From assembly GCF_000315425.1 (NCBI RefSeq), contig NZ_JH992923.1, positions 578,554 through 642,553 on the forward strand: DNA of 64,000 nt, in the 5' to 3' direction. Shown piece by piece: positions 44,125 through 53,375 of the stretch (the stretch's first letter is position 1; the number at the start of each line of letters is the position of its first letter). Source of the stretch: Massilia timonae CCUG 45783. Its GTDB lineage: Bacteria > Pseudomonadota > Gammaproteobacteria > Burkholderiales > Burkholderiaceae_D. Position numbers and translations under genes: made by a program. The notes under the pieces are model-generated. The model made no database searches. It was not told the DNA's origin and saw nothing but the letters and a program-made list of their open reading frames with translations.

Positions 44125-44164
44125 GCTGCCCGCCGCCTGCAGGCTGCAGCGGCGGCGCGGCAGC
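44125..44164 (+). other. Strong compound stem-loop between DUF1329 and YCF48-like genes
   Basis: Outer arms GCTGCC (44125-44130) and GGCAGC (44159-44164), middle arms CGCCGC (44131-44136) and GCGGCG (44149-44154), and inner arms TGCA-GGC-TGCA (44138-44148) stack into one long hairpin with small bulges. No U run follows. It may attenuate transcription or protect the upstream mRNA, giving more of the outer-membrane and periplasmic proteins than of the inner-membrane pump. Confidence 0.5.
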
Positions 44165-44197
44165 CGTCTAGATACATGCACGACCACGGAGTCTCCG

Positions 44198-45355
44198 GTG
44201 AACAGCTTCAAACTCTTTTCCTACGGCCCGGGGCGCCACGCCCCGGCGCCGTGCCGCGCGTCGATGACGACCCGCGCGGCGATCCTTTGCGCTGCCGTCC
44301 TTGGCGCCGCGCTTCCCGCCAGGGCGGAAGTCCTGGACAGGCCGGCCGAGCGCTCGGCGGCCGCATTCAAGCGGCCCATGACCGGCATCGCAGTCCAGGG
44401 CGACAGCGCGATTTCGGTGGGCGTACACGGAACCATCCTGGTGTCGCAAGATGCCGGCAAGACCTGGAAGCAGGCCGTCGTGCCGGTCTCCTCGGATCTG
44501 ACGAACGTACGGTTCAGCGGTCCAAAACTGGCTTGGGCGGTAGGGCATGACGGCGTGGTCCTGCGCAGCCTGGATGCCGGCCAGACCTGGACCCGGGTCC
44601 TTGATGGACGCACCCTGCTCGCCGTGCTGGACAAGCACTATCGCGCCCAGGTCGCGATGGGTGTCGCGGACGCCGCCGCGATCGTCGACGAAGTCGCGCG
44701 CGCGGCGGCGCTGTCGGCGACGCCCGGCGTGCTGCCTTACCCCTTCCTCGACATTCGCATCGGCGCCGACGGCGAAGGCTTCGTGGCAGGCGCCTTCGGG
44801 CTGCTGCTGCGCACCGGCGACGGCGGCAAGACCTGGGAACCCTGGCTGGAAAAGGCCGGGAACGACCGCCGCATGCACCTGTATGCCCTCGAGCAGACCG
44901 CCGACGGCAAGCTGTACCTGGCCGGCGAACAGGGCCTGCTGCGCAGGCTCGACCGCGCCGCGGGCCGCTTCGTCGAGGTCGCGACGCCTTACGGCGGCAC
45001 CTGGTTCGGCCTGGCCTCGAACGAGGCCGGGCTGGTCGCCTTCGGCCTGCGCGGCAACGCCTACCTCAGCGCCGACGGCGGGACGGCCTGGAAGCCGCTG
45101 GCGCTGGGCACCCAGGCAACCGTCGTGGGCGCGTTTGCCTGCGCACCCGGCGAACTGGCCTTCGTGACCCAGGCCGGCCAGGTCCTGATCCACCGCGGCG
45201 GCGCCACTGCCGATGCGCAGGTAGCCCGCAATGGCGAAATATTCGGCGCCGCGCCCGCTGGAACCGGGCAGGTCGCCCTGGCCGGCACCGGCGGTGCACG
45301 GTTAGCGAAGCTGCCGGGCTGCGGCGCCGATGCCGCAAGAATGGGGAAGAACTGA
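44198..45355 (+). CDS. YCF48/BNR-repeat-like exported protein
   Basis: A 385-residue beta-propeller-type protein with repeated DAGKTW-like turns (SQDAGKTWKQ, SLDAGQTWTR, GDGGKTWEP, SADGGTAWKP) as in YCF48/Asp-box proteins. A hydrophobic signal segment (AAILCAAVLGAALPARA) is followed by the mature start EVLD. I chose GTG 44198 because a GGAG lies upstream; ATG 44264 would give a more ordinary signal peptide but has no ribosome binding site. It is coupled to the RND gene and probably is an accessory subunit of it. Confidence 0.8.
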   Translation: MNSFKLFSYGPGRHAPAPCRASMTTRAAILCAAVLGAALPARAEVLDRPAERSAAAFKRPMTGIAVQGDSAISVGVHGTILVSQDAGKTWKQAVVPVSSDLTNVRFSGPKLAWAVGHDGVVLRSLDAGQTWTRVLDGRTLLAVLDKHYRAQVAMGVADAAAIVDEVARAAALSATPGVLPYPFLDIRIGADGEGFVAGAFGLLLRTGDGGKTWEPWLEKAGNDRRMHLYALEQTADGKLYLAGEQGLLRRLDRAAGRFVEVATPYGGTWFGLASNEAGLVAFGLRGNAYLSADGGTAWKPLALGTQATVVGAFACAPGELAFVTQAGQVLIHRGGATADAQVARNGEIFGAAPAGTGQVALAGTGGARLAKLPGCGADAARMGKN

Positions 45356-45356
45356 C

Positions 45357-47813
45357 ATGGCCGCCCACAGCGAACAGCCGCGCATGCCCGTGATCCGGGA
45401 CCTGCAATCCTTCGACCGCCGCTCGGGCAACCTGCTCGAGCGGGTCATCTTCAACAACCGCATCCTGGTGCTGCTAGCCTGCCTGCTGGCGACCCTGTTC
45501 CTCGGCTACTCGGCGACGCGGATCAAGGTCAACGCCAACTTCGAGCGCATGATCCCGCTCGGCAGCCCCTACATCCAGAACTACCTGGCCTACAAGGACC
45601 AGCTTCCGGGCCTCGGCAACACGGTGCGCATCGTGGTCGAGAACAAGACCGGCGACATCTACGACCCGGCCTTCCTCGAGGTCATGCGCAAGGTGAACGA
45701 CGACCTGTACATGATCCCGGGCGTCGACCGCTCCTGGATGAAGTCGATCTGGATGCCGATCGTGCGCTGGCGCGAGGTGACCGAGGACGGCATCACCGGC
45801 GGCGCGGTGATGCCGGCCCAGTTCGACGGCAGCCCGGCCGAACTGGCCAAGCTGCGCGAGAACGTCGCCAAGGCCGGCATCATCGGCCGCCTGGTGGCGC
45901 TTGACATGAAGTCGAGCATGATCGTCGCGCCGATGCTCGACACCGACCCGAAAACCGGGGAAGCGCTCGACTACGGCGCTTTTTCCCAGCAGCTGGAACA
46001 GAAGATCCGCAGCTACGAGAGCGACAAGGTCGGCATCCACATCGTCGGCTTCGCCAAGATCGTCGGCGACCTGATCGAAGGCCTGAAGTCGGTGATGCTG
46101 TTCTTCGCCGTGTCGGTGGCGATCGCCACCGTGTTCGTCTACCTGTACACGCGCTGCCTGCGCAGCACCGCGCTGCTGGTGAGCGCGGCCGTCCTCGGCG
46201 TGGTCTGGCTGCTGGGGCTGATGCAGCTGCTCGGCTACGAACTCGATCCTTATTCGATCCTGGTGCCCTTCCTGATCTTCGCCATCGGCCTGTCGCACGG
46301 CGCCCAGAAGATGAACGGTATCATCCAGGACATCGGCCGCGGCACCCACCGCTACGTGGCGGCGCGCTACACCTTCCGCCGCCTGTTCGTCGCCGGCGTG
46401 ACGGCCCTGCTGGCCAACATCGTCGGCTTCGCGGTGCTGATCATCATCGACATCCCGGTGATCCGCGACCTGGCGATCACCACCAGCATGGGCGTGTCGG
46501 TGCTGGTGTTCACCAAGCTGTTCCTGATCCCGGTGGCGCTGTCCTACATCGGCATCAGCCCGAAGGCGGCCCAGCGCGCGCTCGAGGAAGACCAGGAAAT
46601 GGCCCAGGGCCGTTCGGTGCTGGGAAGGGTATGGGCGCGCCTGGACCGCCTGACCGAACGGCGCTGGGCGATTCCGACGATCGGCGTGGCGCTCGCCGTG
46701 ACGGCGGTGTCGGCGGTGGTGATGCAGGACCTGCGCATCGGCGACCTCGACGCCGGCGCGCCCGAGCTGCGCCCGGATTCGCGCTACAACCGCGACAACG
46801 CCTACATCACCCAGCACTACGGCCTGTCGAGCGACCAGTTCGTCGTCATCATGAAGACCGCCGACGAAGGCTGCCGGCTGGTGTCGGCGCTGAACCGGAT
46901 GGACGGCCTGGCCCAGCTGCTGCGCGCCGACCCGGCGGTGCAGACCACGACTTCGCTGGCCGAGACGGTGCGTTTCACCACCGCCGCCATGACCGAGGGC
47001 AGCGGCAAGTGGCTGACGATCAGCCGCAACCAGTCGATCACCGACGGCGCGATGTCGGCCGCCGCCATCGCCACGCCCGACATCACCAACCAGAGCTGCT
47101 CGGTATCGCCGCTGGTGGCCTACCTGGCCGACCACAAGGCCGACACCGTGGCCCGCATTCTGAGGACCGCCGAAGGCTATGCGCAGCTCAACAACACCGC
47201 GCCCGGCGCCAAGGAACCTGTCGAGTTCCTGCTGGCCGCCGGCAGCGCCGGCATCGAGGCCGCCACCAACATCGAGGTGGGCAAGAGCATCATCACGATG
47301 TACCTGGCGGTGTACGGCTCGACCGCACTGCTGTGCCTGGTGACCTTCCGCAGCGTGCGCGCCACCATCGTCGCCCTGATCCCGCTGGTCATTACGACCA
47401 TCCTGTGCAAGGCGCTGATGGTCTGGCTCGGGATCGGCCTGAAGGTCGCGACCCTGCCGGTGATCGCGGTCGGCGTCGGGGTGGGCGTCGATTACGCGCT
47501 CTACCTGCTGTCCGTGCAGGTGGCCTGCCAGCGCCGCGGCGACAGCCTGCGCGCGGCCTACCGCCGCTCGCTCGATTTCACCGGCAAGGTGGTGGCCCTG
47601 GTCGGCCTGACGATGGCCGCCGGCGTCGTCACCTGGGCCTGGTCGCCCATCAAATTCCAGGCCGACATGGGCATCCTGCTGACCTTCATGTTCCTTTGGA
47701 ACATGCTGGGGGCGCTGATGCTGACGCCGGCCCTGTCGTACTTCCTGCTCAATCCAAAAAGCGCACGTGAAGATGCGCGCCTGACCCCAACACTGGAGAA
47801 GAACTATGTTTGA
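45357..47813 (+). CDS. RND/MMPL-family inner-membrane transporter
   Basis: An 818-residue transporter with a first helix near residues 35-52, a large periplasmic domain, a helix bundle around 240-400 (AIGLSHGAQKMNG inside), a second periplasmic domain and a final helix bundle (VGVGVGVDYALYLLSVQ). This is the MMPL/hydrophobe RND topology. It lies beside YCF48, DUF1329 and DUF1302 genes and may move a lipophilic substrate across the inner membrane or between membranes; direction is unknown. The start at 45357 has GGGGAAGAA upstream. The 3' end overlaps the next gene by 8 bp. Confidence 0.88.
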   Translation: MAAHSEQPRMPVIRDLQSFDRRSGNLLERVIFNNRILVLLACLLATLFLGYSATRIKVNANFERMIPLGSPYIQNYLAYKDQLPGLGNTVRIVVENKTGDIYDPAFLEVMRKVNDDLYMIPGVDRSWMKSIWMPIVRWREVTEDGITGGAVMPAQFDGSPAELAKLRENVAKAGIIGRLVALDMKSSMIVAPMLDTDPKTGEALDYGAFSQQLEQKIRSYESDKVGIHIVGFAKIVGDLIEGLKSVMLFFAVSVAIATVFVYLYTRCLRSTALLVSAAVLGVVWLLGLMQLLGYELDPYSILVPFLIFAIGLSHGAQKMNGIIQDIGRGTHRYVAARYTFRRLFVAGVTALLANIVGFAVLIIIDIPVIRDLAITTSMGVSVLVFTKLFLIPVALSYIGISPKAAQRALEEDQEMAQGRSVLGRVWARLDRLTERRWAIPTIGVALAVTAVSAVVMQDLRIGDLDAGAPELRPDSRYNRDNAYITQHYGLSSDQFVVIMKTADEGCRLVSALNRMDGLAQLLRADPAVQTTTSLAETVRFTTAAMTEGSGKWLTISRNQSITDGAMSAAAIATPDITNQSCSVSPLVAYLADHKADTVARILRTAEGYAQLNNTAPGAKEPVEFLLAAGSAGIEAATNIEVGKSIITMYLAVYGSTALLCLVTFRSVRATIVALIPLVITTILCKALMVWLGIGLKVATLPVIAVGVGVGVDYALYLLSVQVACQRRGDSLRAAYRRSLDFTGKVVALVGLTMAAGVVTWAWSPIKFQADMGILLTFMFLWNMLGALMLTPALSYFLLNPKSAREDARLTPTLEKNYV

Positions 47814-48771
47814 CCTGCTGCTGTCAGCCGACATGATGCTGCCCGACCCGGACGGCATGACCGAACTGCTGGTGAAGAAGCTCGGCGTGCACAGCCACCC
47901 GAACTGGCGCCAGGCCTTCGACAACCACCCGTACATCGCGCACTTCCTGCGCGTGCACAAGTCGCTGGCCGTGTCGCCGACGCGCCTGGAGCCGCAATGG
48001 CACCTGGACTACGAGAACCCGGGCGACCCGATGTTCCACGAGTTCCTCGAGAGCCTCAAGGACTACCAGGGACGGCATCGCCCGATGCTGACCCATTCGG
48101 TCGTGCTGGCGCTGCAAGGGCCGCAGTTCGATGCCTTCGTCGACAAGCTGATGCGCCGCGGCCTGGCCTTCCGCATGGCGCAGCGCACGCCGGAGATGCC
48201 CTTTGACCGCCTGTGGCTCGGCGCCACCCCCGAGCGGCCGCGCTACTCCCCGGAAGTGGACGGCGGCCTGTGCATCGAAGTGATGCCGACCGAGCCGCTG
48301 CAGATGCCGCCGGAAACCTTCGCTGCAACGCCGGCCCAGCCGCGCGATCCGCGTCCGGGCGACATGGTGCGCGTCAGCTCCCGCGCCTTCCTGGTGCGCG
48401 ACCTCGACCACACGCTGCGCTGCTGCTCGAAGAACCTCGACTGGGAACCGCAGGGCGGGGTGGAACTGCTCGGCCGCGAAGGCCAGCGCCGCGCCATCAT
48501 GCCGTTCACGGTGGCCAACAGCGCGGCGCTGCACGTAATCCAGCCGACCGCCTGGAACACCCCGGCGGCGCATTACCTGAACAACTGGGGCCCGGGCCTG
48601 TATTACATCCGCATCGCGGTGAATAACCTGGCGGCCAAGGCCGAGGACCTGCGCGAACGCGGCACCAGATTCACCTGGGTCGAGGAGTCGGAATCGGCCG
48701 ATGGCAAGCCGCTGATCCGGATCGACGCATCCGAGCTGCGCGGGCAGCTCATCGAGTTCGAGGAAGCCTGA
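47806..48771 (+). CDS. VOC/glyoxalase-like protein
   Basis: A 321-residue protein that I place loosely in the vicinal-oxygen-chelate superfamily: two similar halves with segments such as SRAFLVRDLDHTLRCCSKNLDWEP and YYIRIAVNNLAAKAEDLRERG typical of VOC modules. Metal ligands are not clear and the extradiol set seen in the 22.3-kb dioxygenase is absent. It could be an isomerase, lyase or dioxygenase. It is translationally coupled to the RND gene and 1 bp before the enoyl-CoA hydratase gene. Confidence 0.65.
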   Translation: MFDLLLSADMMLPDPDGMTELLVKKLGVHSHPNWRQAFDNHPYIAHFLRVHKSLAVSPTRLEPQWHLDYENPGDPMFHEFLESLKDYQGRHRPMLTHSVVLALQGPQFDAFVDKLMRRGLAFRMAQRTPEMPFDRLWLGATPERPRYSPEVDGGLCIEVMPTEPLQMPPETFAATPAQPRDPRPGDMVRVSSRAFLVRDLDHTLRCCSKNLDWEPQGGVELLGREGQRRAIMPFTVANSAALHVIQPTAWNTPAAHYLNNWGPGLYYIRIAVNNLAAKAEDLRERGTRFTWVEESESADGKPLIRIDASELRGQLIEFEEA

Positions 48772-48772
48772 C

Positions 48773-49603
48773 ATGGACGTGCTCGACCAGAACCCGACAG
48801 CCGCCGCCACAGTGGCCGTGGTCAACAGCGCCGTCGCCATCGAACGCGAGGGCGCGCTGGCCTGGGTGGTGCTGACCCGTGCCGCCCAGATCAATGCCAT
48901 CAACGACGACATCCGCCAGGGCGTGCCGCAGGCGCTGCGCGAACTCGACGCCGACCCCGAGGTGCGCGTCATCGCGATTCGCGGCGACGGACAGCGCGGC
49001 TTTTGCGCCGGCGCCGACATCAAGGAAAAACGCGCCCCCGAGAGCGCCATCGAGGTGCGCCGCCGGATGCAGGGCGCGCGCTGGATCGAGGCGATCGACG
49101 CCGTGCAGAAGCCGGTCATCGCGGCCGTCCATGGCTACTGCATGGGCGGAGGCATGGAACTGGCGCTGGCCTGCGACATCCGCTTCGCGGCGCCCGACGC
49201 TATCTTCAGCCTGCCGGAGACGGCGCTCGGCCTGATTCCGGGAGGCGGCGGCACCCAGCGCCTGGCGCGCGTCGTCGGCCCGGGGCGGGCGATGGACCTG
49301 CTGCTCACCGGCGAGCGGCTCGATGCCCGGGCCGCCAGGGATATCGGACTGGTCACCCGCATCGCGAGCGAATCCGGCGCGCTGGTCGAGGAAGTGCGCG
49401 CCTTCGCGCTGCGCATCGCGGCGCGCGCACCCGCCGCCACCCTGTCGGTCAAGCGCGCGGCGCGCAGCGCCCTCGAGCTCGAACTGCGCCAGGGCCTCGA
49501 CCTCGAGCTGGACCTGTTCGCGATGCTCAAGCCGAGCGAGGACGCGCGGGAAGCCGCACTGGCTTTCAGCGAGAAGCGGCCGCCCCAATTCACCGGCCGC
49601 TAG
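48773..49603 (+). CDS. Enoyl-CoA hydratase
   Basis: A 276-residue crotonase with both catalytic Glu positions kept (GGGMELALACD and SLPETALGLIPGGGGTQRL) and oxyanion segment RGFCAGADIK. Hydration of a 2-enoyl-CoA is well supported, in contrast to the crotonase at 14260. It has an N-terminal extension of about 20 residues. It starts 1 bp after the VOC-like gene. Confidence 0.9.
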   Translation: MDVLDQNPTAAATVAVVNSAVAIEREGALAWVVLTRAAQINAINDDIRQGVPQALRELDADPEVRVIAIRGDGQRGFCAGADIKEKRAPESAIEVRRRMQGARWIEAIDAVQKPVIAAVHGYCMGGGMELALACDIRFAAPDAIFSLPETALGLIPGGGGTQRLARVVGPGRAMDLLLTGERLDARAARDIGLVTRIASESGALVEEVRAFALRIAARAPAATLSVKRAARSALELELRQGLDLELDLFAMLKPSEDAREAALAFSEKRPPQFTGR

Positions 49604-49633
49604 AAGCGCGGCCTACCTGACGGAGACAGCAAG

Positions 49634-50464
49634 ATGCATAACAAGAAACTGGAAGGCCGGGTCGCCATCCTGACCGGCGCCGGAAACGGACTGGGCGCCG
49701 AAGCGGCGCGCGTGCTCGCCGGGCATGGAGCGCAGGTGGCGATTGTCGACATCGACGGCGATGCCGCACGGCGCGTAGCGGCGCAGATCGAGGATCAAGG
49801 CGGGCAGGCGCTTGCGGTGCCGTGCGATGTTTCCCTCGAGGCCGAGGTGCGCAACATGGTCGAAACGGTCGTCGGCCGCTTCGGCCGCGTCGACATCCTG
49901 CACAACAATGCCGCCGTGCTGAGCGTGGAACAGCGCCAGCGTGACCGCGACGTGATCAACATGGATGTCGAGGCCTGGGACCGTGCGATGGCGGTCAACC
50001 TGCGCGGCGCCATGCTGTGCAGTAAATACGCGATCCGCGAGATGCTCAAGAACGGCAAGGGCTCGGTGATTTTCGTCACCTCGGGCCTGGGTGTGCAGGG
50101 CGACCTGTCGCTGTCCGCCTACGCGGCGTCAAAGGCAGCCCTGATCATGCTGAGCCGCTCGGTGGCGGCGCAATATGGCAAGCAGGGCATCCGCTCGAAC
50201 GCGCTGCAGATCGGCCTGGCCCCGGCCGAGAATGCGCACAGCAGCATGCCGGCGCCCCTGCTCGACATCCTGCGCGACAACCACCTGACCCCCGAGCTGG
50301 GAACACCGCGCCAGATCGCCGACGTGGTCGCCTTCCTGGCATCCGACGAATCCGCCTTCGTCACCGGCACCACGCTGGTGGCCGACGGCGGCTTCGGCAG
50401 CCACACGCCCTCGCTGGTGGCGATGAAGGTCCTGTTCGCGCAGACCGGCGCGAAGGGGATGTGA
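49634..50464 (+). CDS. SDR-family oxidoreductase
   Basis: A 276-residue classical SDR with TGAGNGLG, NNAA, Ser in FVTSGLG and Y163-x3-K167 (YAASK), and a DGG near residue 250. A GGAGAC site precedes the ATG. The stop and the next start overlap (TGATG), coupling it to the MDR reductase. Substrate unknown. Confidence 0.88.
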   Translation: MHNKKLEGRVAILTGAGNGLGAEAARVLAGHGAQVAIVDIDGDAARRVAAQIEDQGGQALAVPCDVSLEAEVRNMVETVVGRFGRVDILHNNAAVLSVEQRQRDRDVINMDVEAWDRAMAVNLRGAMLCSKYAIREMLKNGKGSVIFVTSGLGVQGDLSLSAYAASKAALIMLSRSVAAQYGKQGIRSNALQIGLAPAENAHSSMPAPLLDILRDNHLTPELGTPRQIADVVAFLASDESAFVTGTTLVADGGFGSHTPSLVAMKVLFAQTGAKGM

Positions 50465-51390
50465 TGAAGGCCGCCATCATCCATGAACGCGGCGCCGCCC
50501 CCGTCATCGGCGAGTTCCCCGAGCCGGGCCCGCAGGACGGCGCCGTACTGATCGAGGTCGACACGGCGGGCCTGGGCGGCTGGGACGTGCTGGGCGCCTA
50601 CCGCCTCGGCGTGCAATACCCCTGCGTGATCCGCGGCGAGGGCGTCGGACGGGCGCCTGACGGACGGCGGGTCTACTTCGGCGAACGCTCGGTGCTGCCT
50701 TACGGCGCCTGGGCCGAGCGCACCCTGGTGCCGGCCGAGGAAGTGTGGGAGGTTCCGGACGATGTCGACGATCGCACCGCCATCACGATGGGCATCGCCG
50801 CCACCGGCGCCCTGGTGCCGCTCGAGCAGGCCAGGATCCAGCCGGGCGAGCAGGTACTGGTGCTGGGCGCCACCGGCACGCTCGGCCAGATCGCCCTGCA
50901 GCTGGCGCGCTATCTCGGTGCCGGTCGGGTGGTGGCGGCCGCGCGCTCGGCCGAGGCGCTGGCTAGATTGAAGGAGCGCGGCATCGCCGACGAGGTCGTG
51001 GTGCTGGGCGGCGCGGACGACGTCGCGGCGCTCAAGGCGGCCGCCGGCGAGGGCTTCGACGTGGTACTCGACCTGGTCTGCGGCCAGCCGATGATCAATG
51101 CGCTCAAGGCCACGCGCTGGGGCGCGCGCATCATGACGATCGGCACCGGGGCCGGGCGCCAGGTGAACCTCGACATCGCCGACCTGCTGTTCCGCACCCT
51201 GTCGTGCATCGGTACCGGCCAGCGTCCGCCGGCCGACCGCCGTGCGATCTGGGAACGGCTGCTGCGCATCGCGCGCGAGCAGGACATCCAGGTCGACTAC
51301 GCCGACTTCGCCTTCGACGACGCAGGCAAGGCTTGGGCAGCGCAGGCCGGCGGACCGCATGCGAAGATCACCGCGCGCCTGCGTGGCTGA
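50464..51390 (+). CDS. Zinc-independent MDR (quinone oxidoreductase-like) protein
   Basis: A 308-residue medium-chain dehydrogenase/reductase. The Rossmann motif is GATGTLGQIALQLA; no structural or catalytic Zn ligands are evident, as in quinone oxidoreductases and enoyl reductases. It probably reduces a C=C bond or a quinone with NADPH. It sits between the SDR gene and the split Rieske genes, with a 12-bp gap to the latter. Confidence 0.85.
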   Translation: MKAAIIHERGAAPVIGEFPEPGPQDGAVLIEVDTAGLGGWDVLGAYRLGVQYPCVIRGEGVGRAPDGRRVYFGERSVLPYGAWAERTLVPAEEVWEVPDDVDDRTAITMGIAATGALVPLEQARIQPGEQVLVLGATGTLGQIALQLARYLGAGRVVAAARSAEALARLKERGIADEVVVLGGADDVAALKAAAGEGFDVVLDLVCGQPMINALKATRWGARIMTIGTGAGRQVNLDIADLLFRTLSCIGTGQRPPADRRAIWERLLRIAREQDIQVDYADFAFDDAGKAWAAQAGGPHAKITARLRG

Positions 51391-51402
51391 GGGAGTGTGC
51401 CG

Positions 51403-52344
51403 ATGACGACTGGACAATGGTGGATCGTGGCGCTGTCGGAGCAGCTGGCTCCGGGCAAGACGCTGGCGGCGGTGTGCGACGGCCGGCAGCTGGCCCTGTT
51501 CCGGAATAGCGAGGGCGAGGCCTTCGCACTGGAAGACCGCTGCCCGCACCGGCGCGTGCCGCTGTCGCCGGGACTGGTCAAGCCGGGCGGACTGCAATGT
51601 CCTTACCACGGCTGGACCTTCGACGGCGCAAGTGGAAAATGTACCGACATCCCCAACCTGCGGCGCGAGGAGAAGATTCCACCGGCTGTGGCACAGGCTT
51701 ACCCGGTCGCGGAACTGAACGGTTTCGTGCATGTCCTATTAGGTGATGCCGCGCGCAGTGGCGAATCCGATGCCGAACTGCCGGCAGCCGCCTACCGCGC
51801 GGGCGGACGCGAGTACAGCGGAACCGCCGTGGCGGGTATCGCCTTCGAGGAATACCTCGACGTCATGCTCGACGGGCCGGAATGCCTGCTGGACTTCCCG
51901 GGCGTCGCGATCACCGATTTCTTCCTGGGCGATCCACGCCGCGACGGCCGCCATCTGGTGCTCGACCGCGGCGCCGTCTGGAAGGGCAAGGGCATCGGAC
52001 CGGCCTTCGTGCGCGACCACCCGCTGCTGGTGCGCACCCGGGTCCCGCTGGCTGGCGGCGACCTCATGGTGGAGCTGCTGGACGCCGGCGAGCGCGCGCT
52101 GGTGACGGTACTGGTCGCCGCCAGCGCCAACCGCCGCGGCACCACCAGCCTGGCATGGCGCGGGTTCGCCCACGCGCATGCGGGGGACGCGCCGCTGGGC
52201 TGGCGCCTGCGCCGGCTTGCCGGCAGTGCGCCGTTTGCCGTCAAGAGTATGATCGACGGACGTGCCGTCGCCGCCCTCGAGGTGGCGCCGTCGCGCGATC
52301 GCAGGCCGGTCGCGTCATCTGCGCAGGAAAGGAGCTTCGCATGA
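51403..52344 (+). CDS. Rieske oxygenase-like protein with Rieske cluster but no mononuclear-iron site
   Basis: A 313-residue protein. Residues 1-115 form a complete Rieske [2Fe-2S] domain, with C47-x-H49 and C66-x2-H69 (CPHRRVPLS and CPYHGW). The C-terminal part still looks like an oxygenase alpha domain, but where the NxxDxxHxxxxH iron motif should be it reads YLDVMLDGPECLL, with no His. The next gene has the opposite defect and overlaps by 4 bp. I infer that this subunit supplies electrons to the partner's iron. The ribosome binding site is GGGAG. Confidence 0.88.
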   Translation: MTTGQWWIVALSEQLAPGKTLAAVCDGRQLALFRNSEGEAFALEDRCPHRRVPLSPGLVKPGGLQCPYHGWTFDGASGKCTDIPNLRREEKIPPAVAQAYPVAELNGFVHVLLGDAARSGESDAELPAAAYRAGGREYSGTAVAGIAFEEYLDVMLDGPECLLDFPGVAITDFFLGDPRRDGRHLVLDRGAVWKGKGIGPAFVRDHPLLVRTRVPLAGGDLMVELLDAGERALVTVLVAASANRRGTTSLAWRGFAHAHAGDAPLGWRLRRLAGSAPFAVKSMIDGRAVAALEVAPSRDRRPVASSAQERSFA

Positions 52345-53375
52345 AGCCGGAAGACAAGGGAATACGCTTTGCCGCGCCGGACGAGAAACGCGACTGGGTG
52401 CCGGGTAACATCGACCTGCGCGATACCTGGTTCCCGGTGGCCTACAGCGCCGACATCGGCGGCCGGACGGTGCGCCGGGTCATCCACGCGCAGGACGTCT
52501 ACCTGTGGCGCGAGCAGGGCCGCGTGCGCGCTGCCGAGCTGCATCCGGAACTGTCCGGGCAACTGCGCCGCCGGCCCAGCGCTTTCACAGGCGGATCGGG
52601 CCACTACCCGGTCCGGGAGCGCTATGGCTACGTCTGGGTCTGGTATGGCAATCCGGACAATGCGCATGAGGAGCTGATCCCGCGGATACCCTTCCTGCCC
52701 GCCGACGGCATCGGTATCCCACGCTACACCCAGCGCTCGGTGCGTTTCGATGCGTCCTCGCCGCTGTCGGTCGAAAACCTGATCGACCTGACCCATGCCG
52801 ATTTCCTGCATGCGAACACGATCGGCGATGGCCAATCCGACAGCGACGTCGTCGAGTTCAGCTCGACCTCGGAGACGCTGACGCGCACCCGCATCGTGAC
52901 CCGCAAGTCGGTGGCGCCGGTGATGCGCTGGATCGGGGGCGTGCGCGCCCAATACCAGGACCTGCGCGCGGTGCTGCATGTCCACCTGCGCAACAACCTC
53001 TGCATTTCCTACCCCAGCTTCGAGCCGGGCTACGCGATCCCGAACGTGCAGCCCTTCGTACCTGTCGGCAGGCACCGCAGCCGCGTCGACCAGACCAACT
53101 ACACGGTGCATGCGCCGGCGCCGTTCCGCTGGCTGATGCCGCGCATCTCCTACGTCATCCAGCCGCAGGACAATTCGGTGCTGCGCCCGCAGAACGCGCG
53201 TTACTTCGACACGGGCCAGCGGCGCGACCTGAGCTCGCGCTTCGACGCGCCGGGCAACCGCTACCGCGTGCTGCTGGCGCGCCTGGCGCAGCGCCAGCAG
53301 CAGGGCGACTTCAGCTACGGCGCCGACGCCGATCCGGCGATGGACATCTCGCAGCTGCTCGGCATGAAGGCCTGA
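52341..53375 (+). CDS. Rieske oxygenase-like protein with mononuclear-iron site but no Rieske cluster
   Basis: A 344-residue protein that keeps the iron motif N146-x2-D149-x2-H152-x4-H157 (ENLIDLTHADFLH) of Rieske oxygenase alpha subunits. Its N-terminal domain begins like one (DTWFPVAYSADIGGRTVRR), but the whole segment with the two Cys-His pairs is deleted and replaced by about 25 residues (ELHPELSGQLRR...). Only one Cys is evident in the protein. It overlaps the preceding gene (ATGA). Together the two genes would make one functional monooxygenase or demethylase (inference). Confidence 0.88.
   Translation: MKPEDKGIRFAAPDEKRDWVPGNIDLRDTWFPVAYSADIGGRTVRRVIHAQDVYLWREQGRVRAAELHPELSGQLRRRPSAFTGGSGHYPVRERYGYVWVWYGNPDNAHEELIPRIPFLPADGIGIPRYTQRSVRFDASSPLSVENLIDLTHADFLHANTIGDGQSDSDVVEFSSTSETLTRTRIVTRKSVAPVMRWIGGVRAQYQDLRAVLHVHLRNNLCISYPSFEPGYAIPNVQPFVPVGRHRSRVDQTNYTVHAPAPFRWLMPRISYVIQPQDNSVLRPQNARYFDTGQRRDLSSRFDAPGNRYRVLLARLAQRQQQGDFSYGADADPAMDISQLLGMKA

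Noticed and set aside
51403..53375. The two Rieske-like genes as one gene broken by a frameshift
   Set aside because: Each protein has its own N-terminal oxygenase start and its own C-terminal domain; the total of 657 residues is too long for one alpha subunit, and the junction is a clean ATGA overlap.
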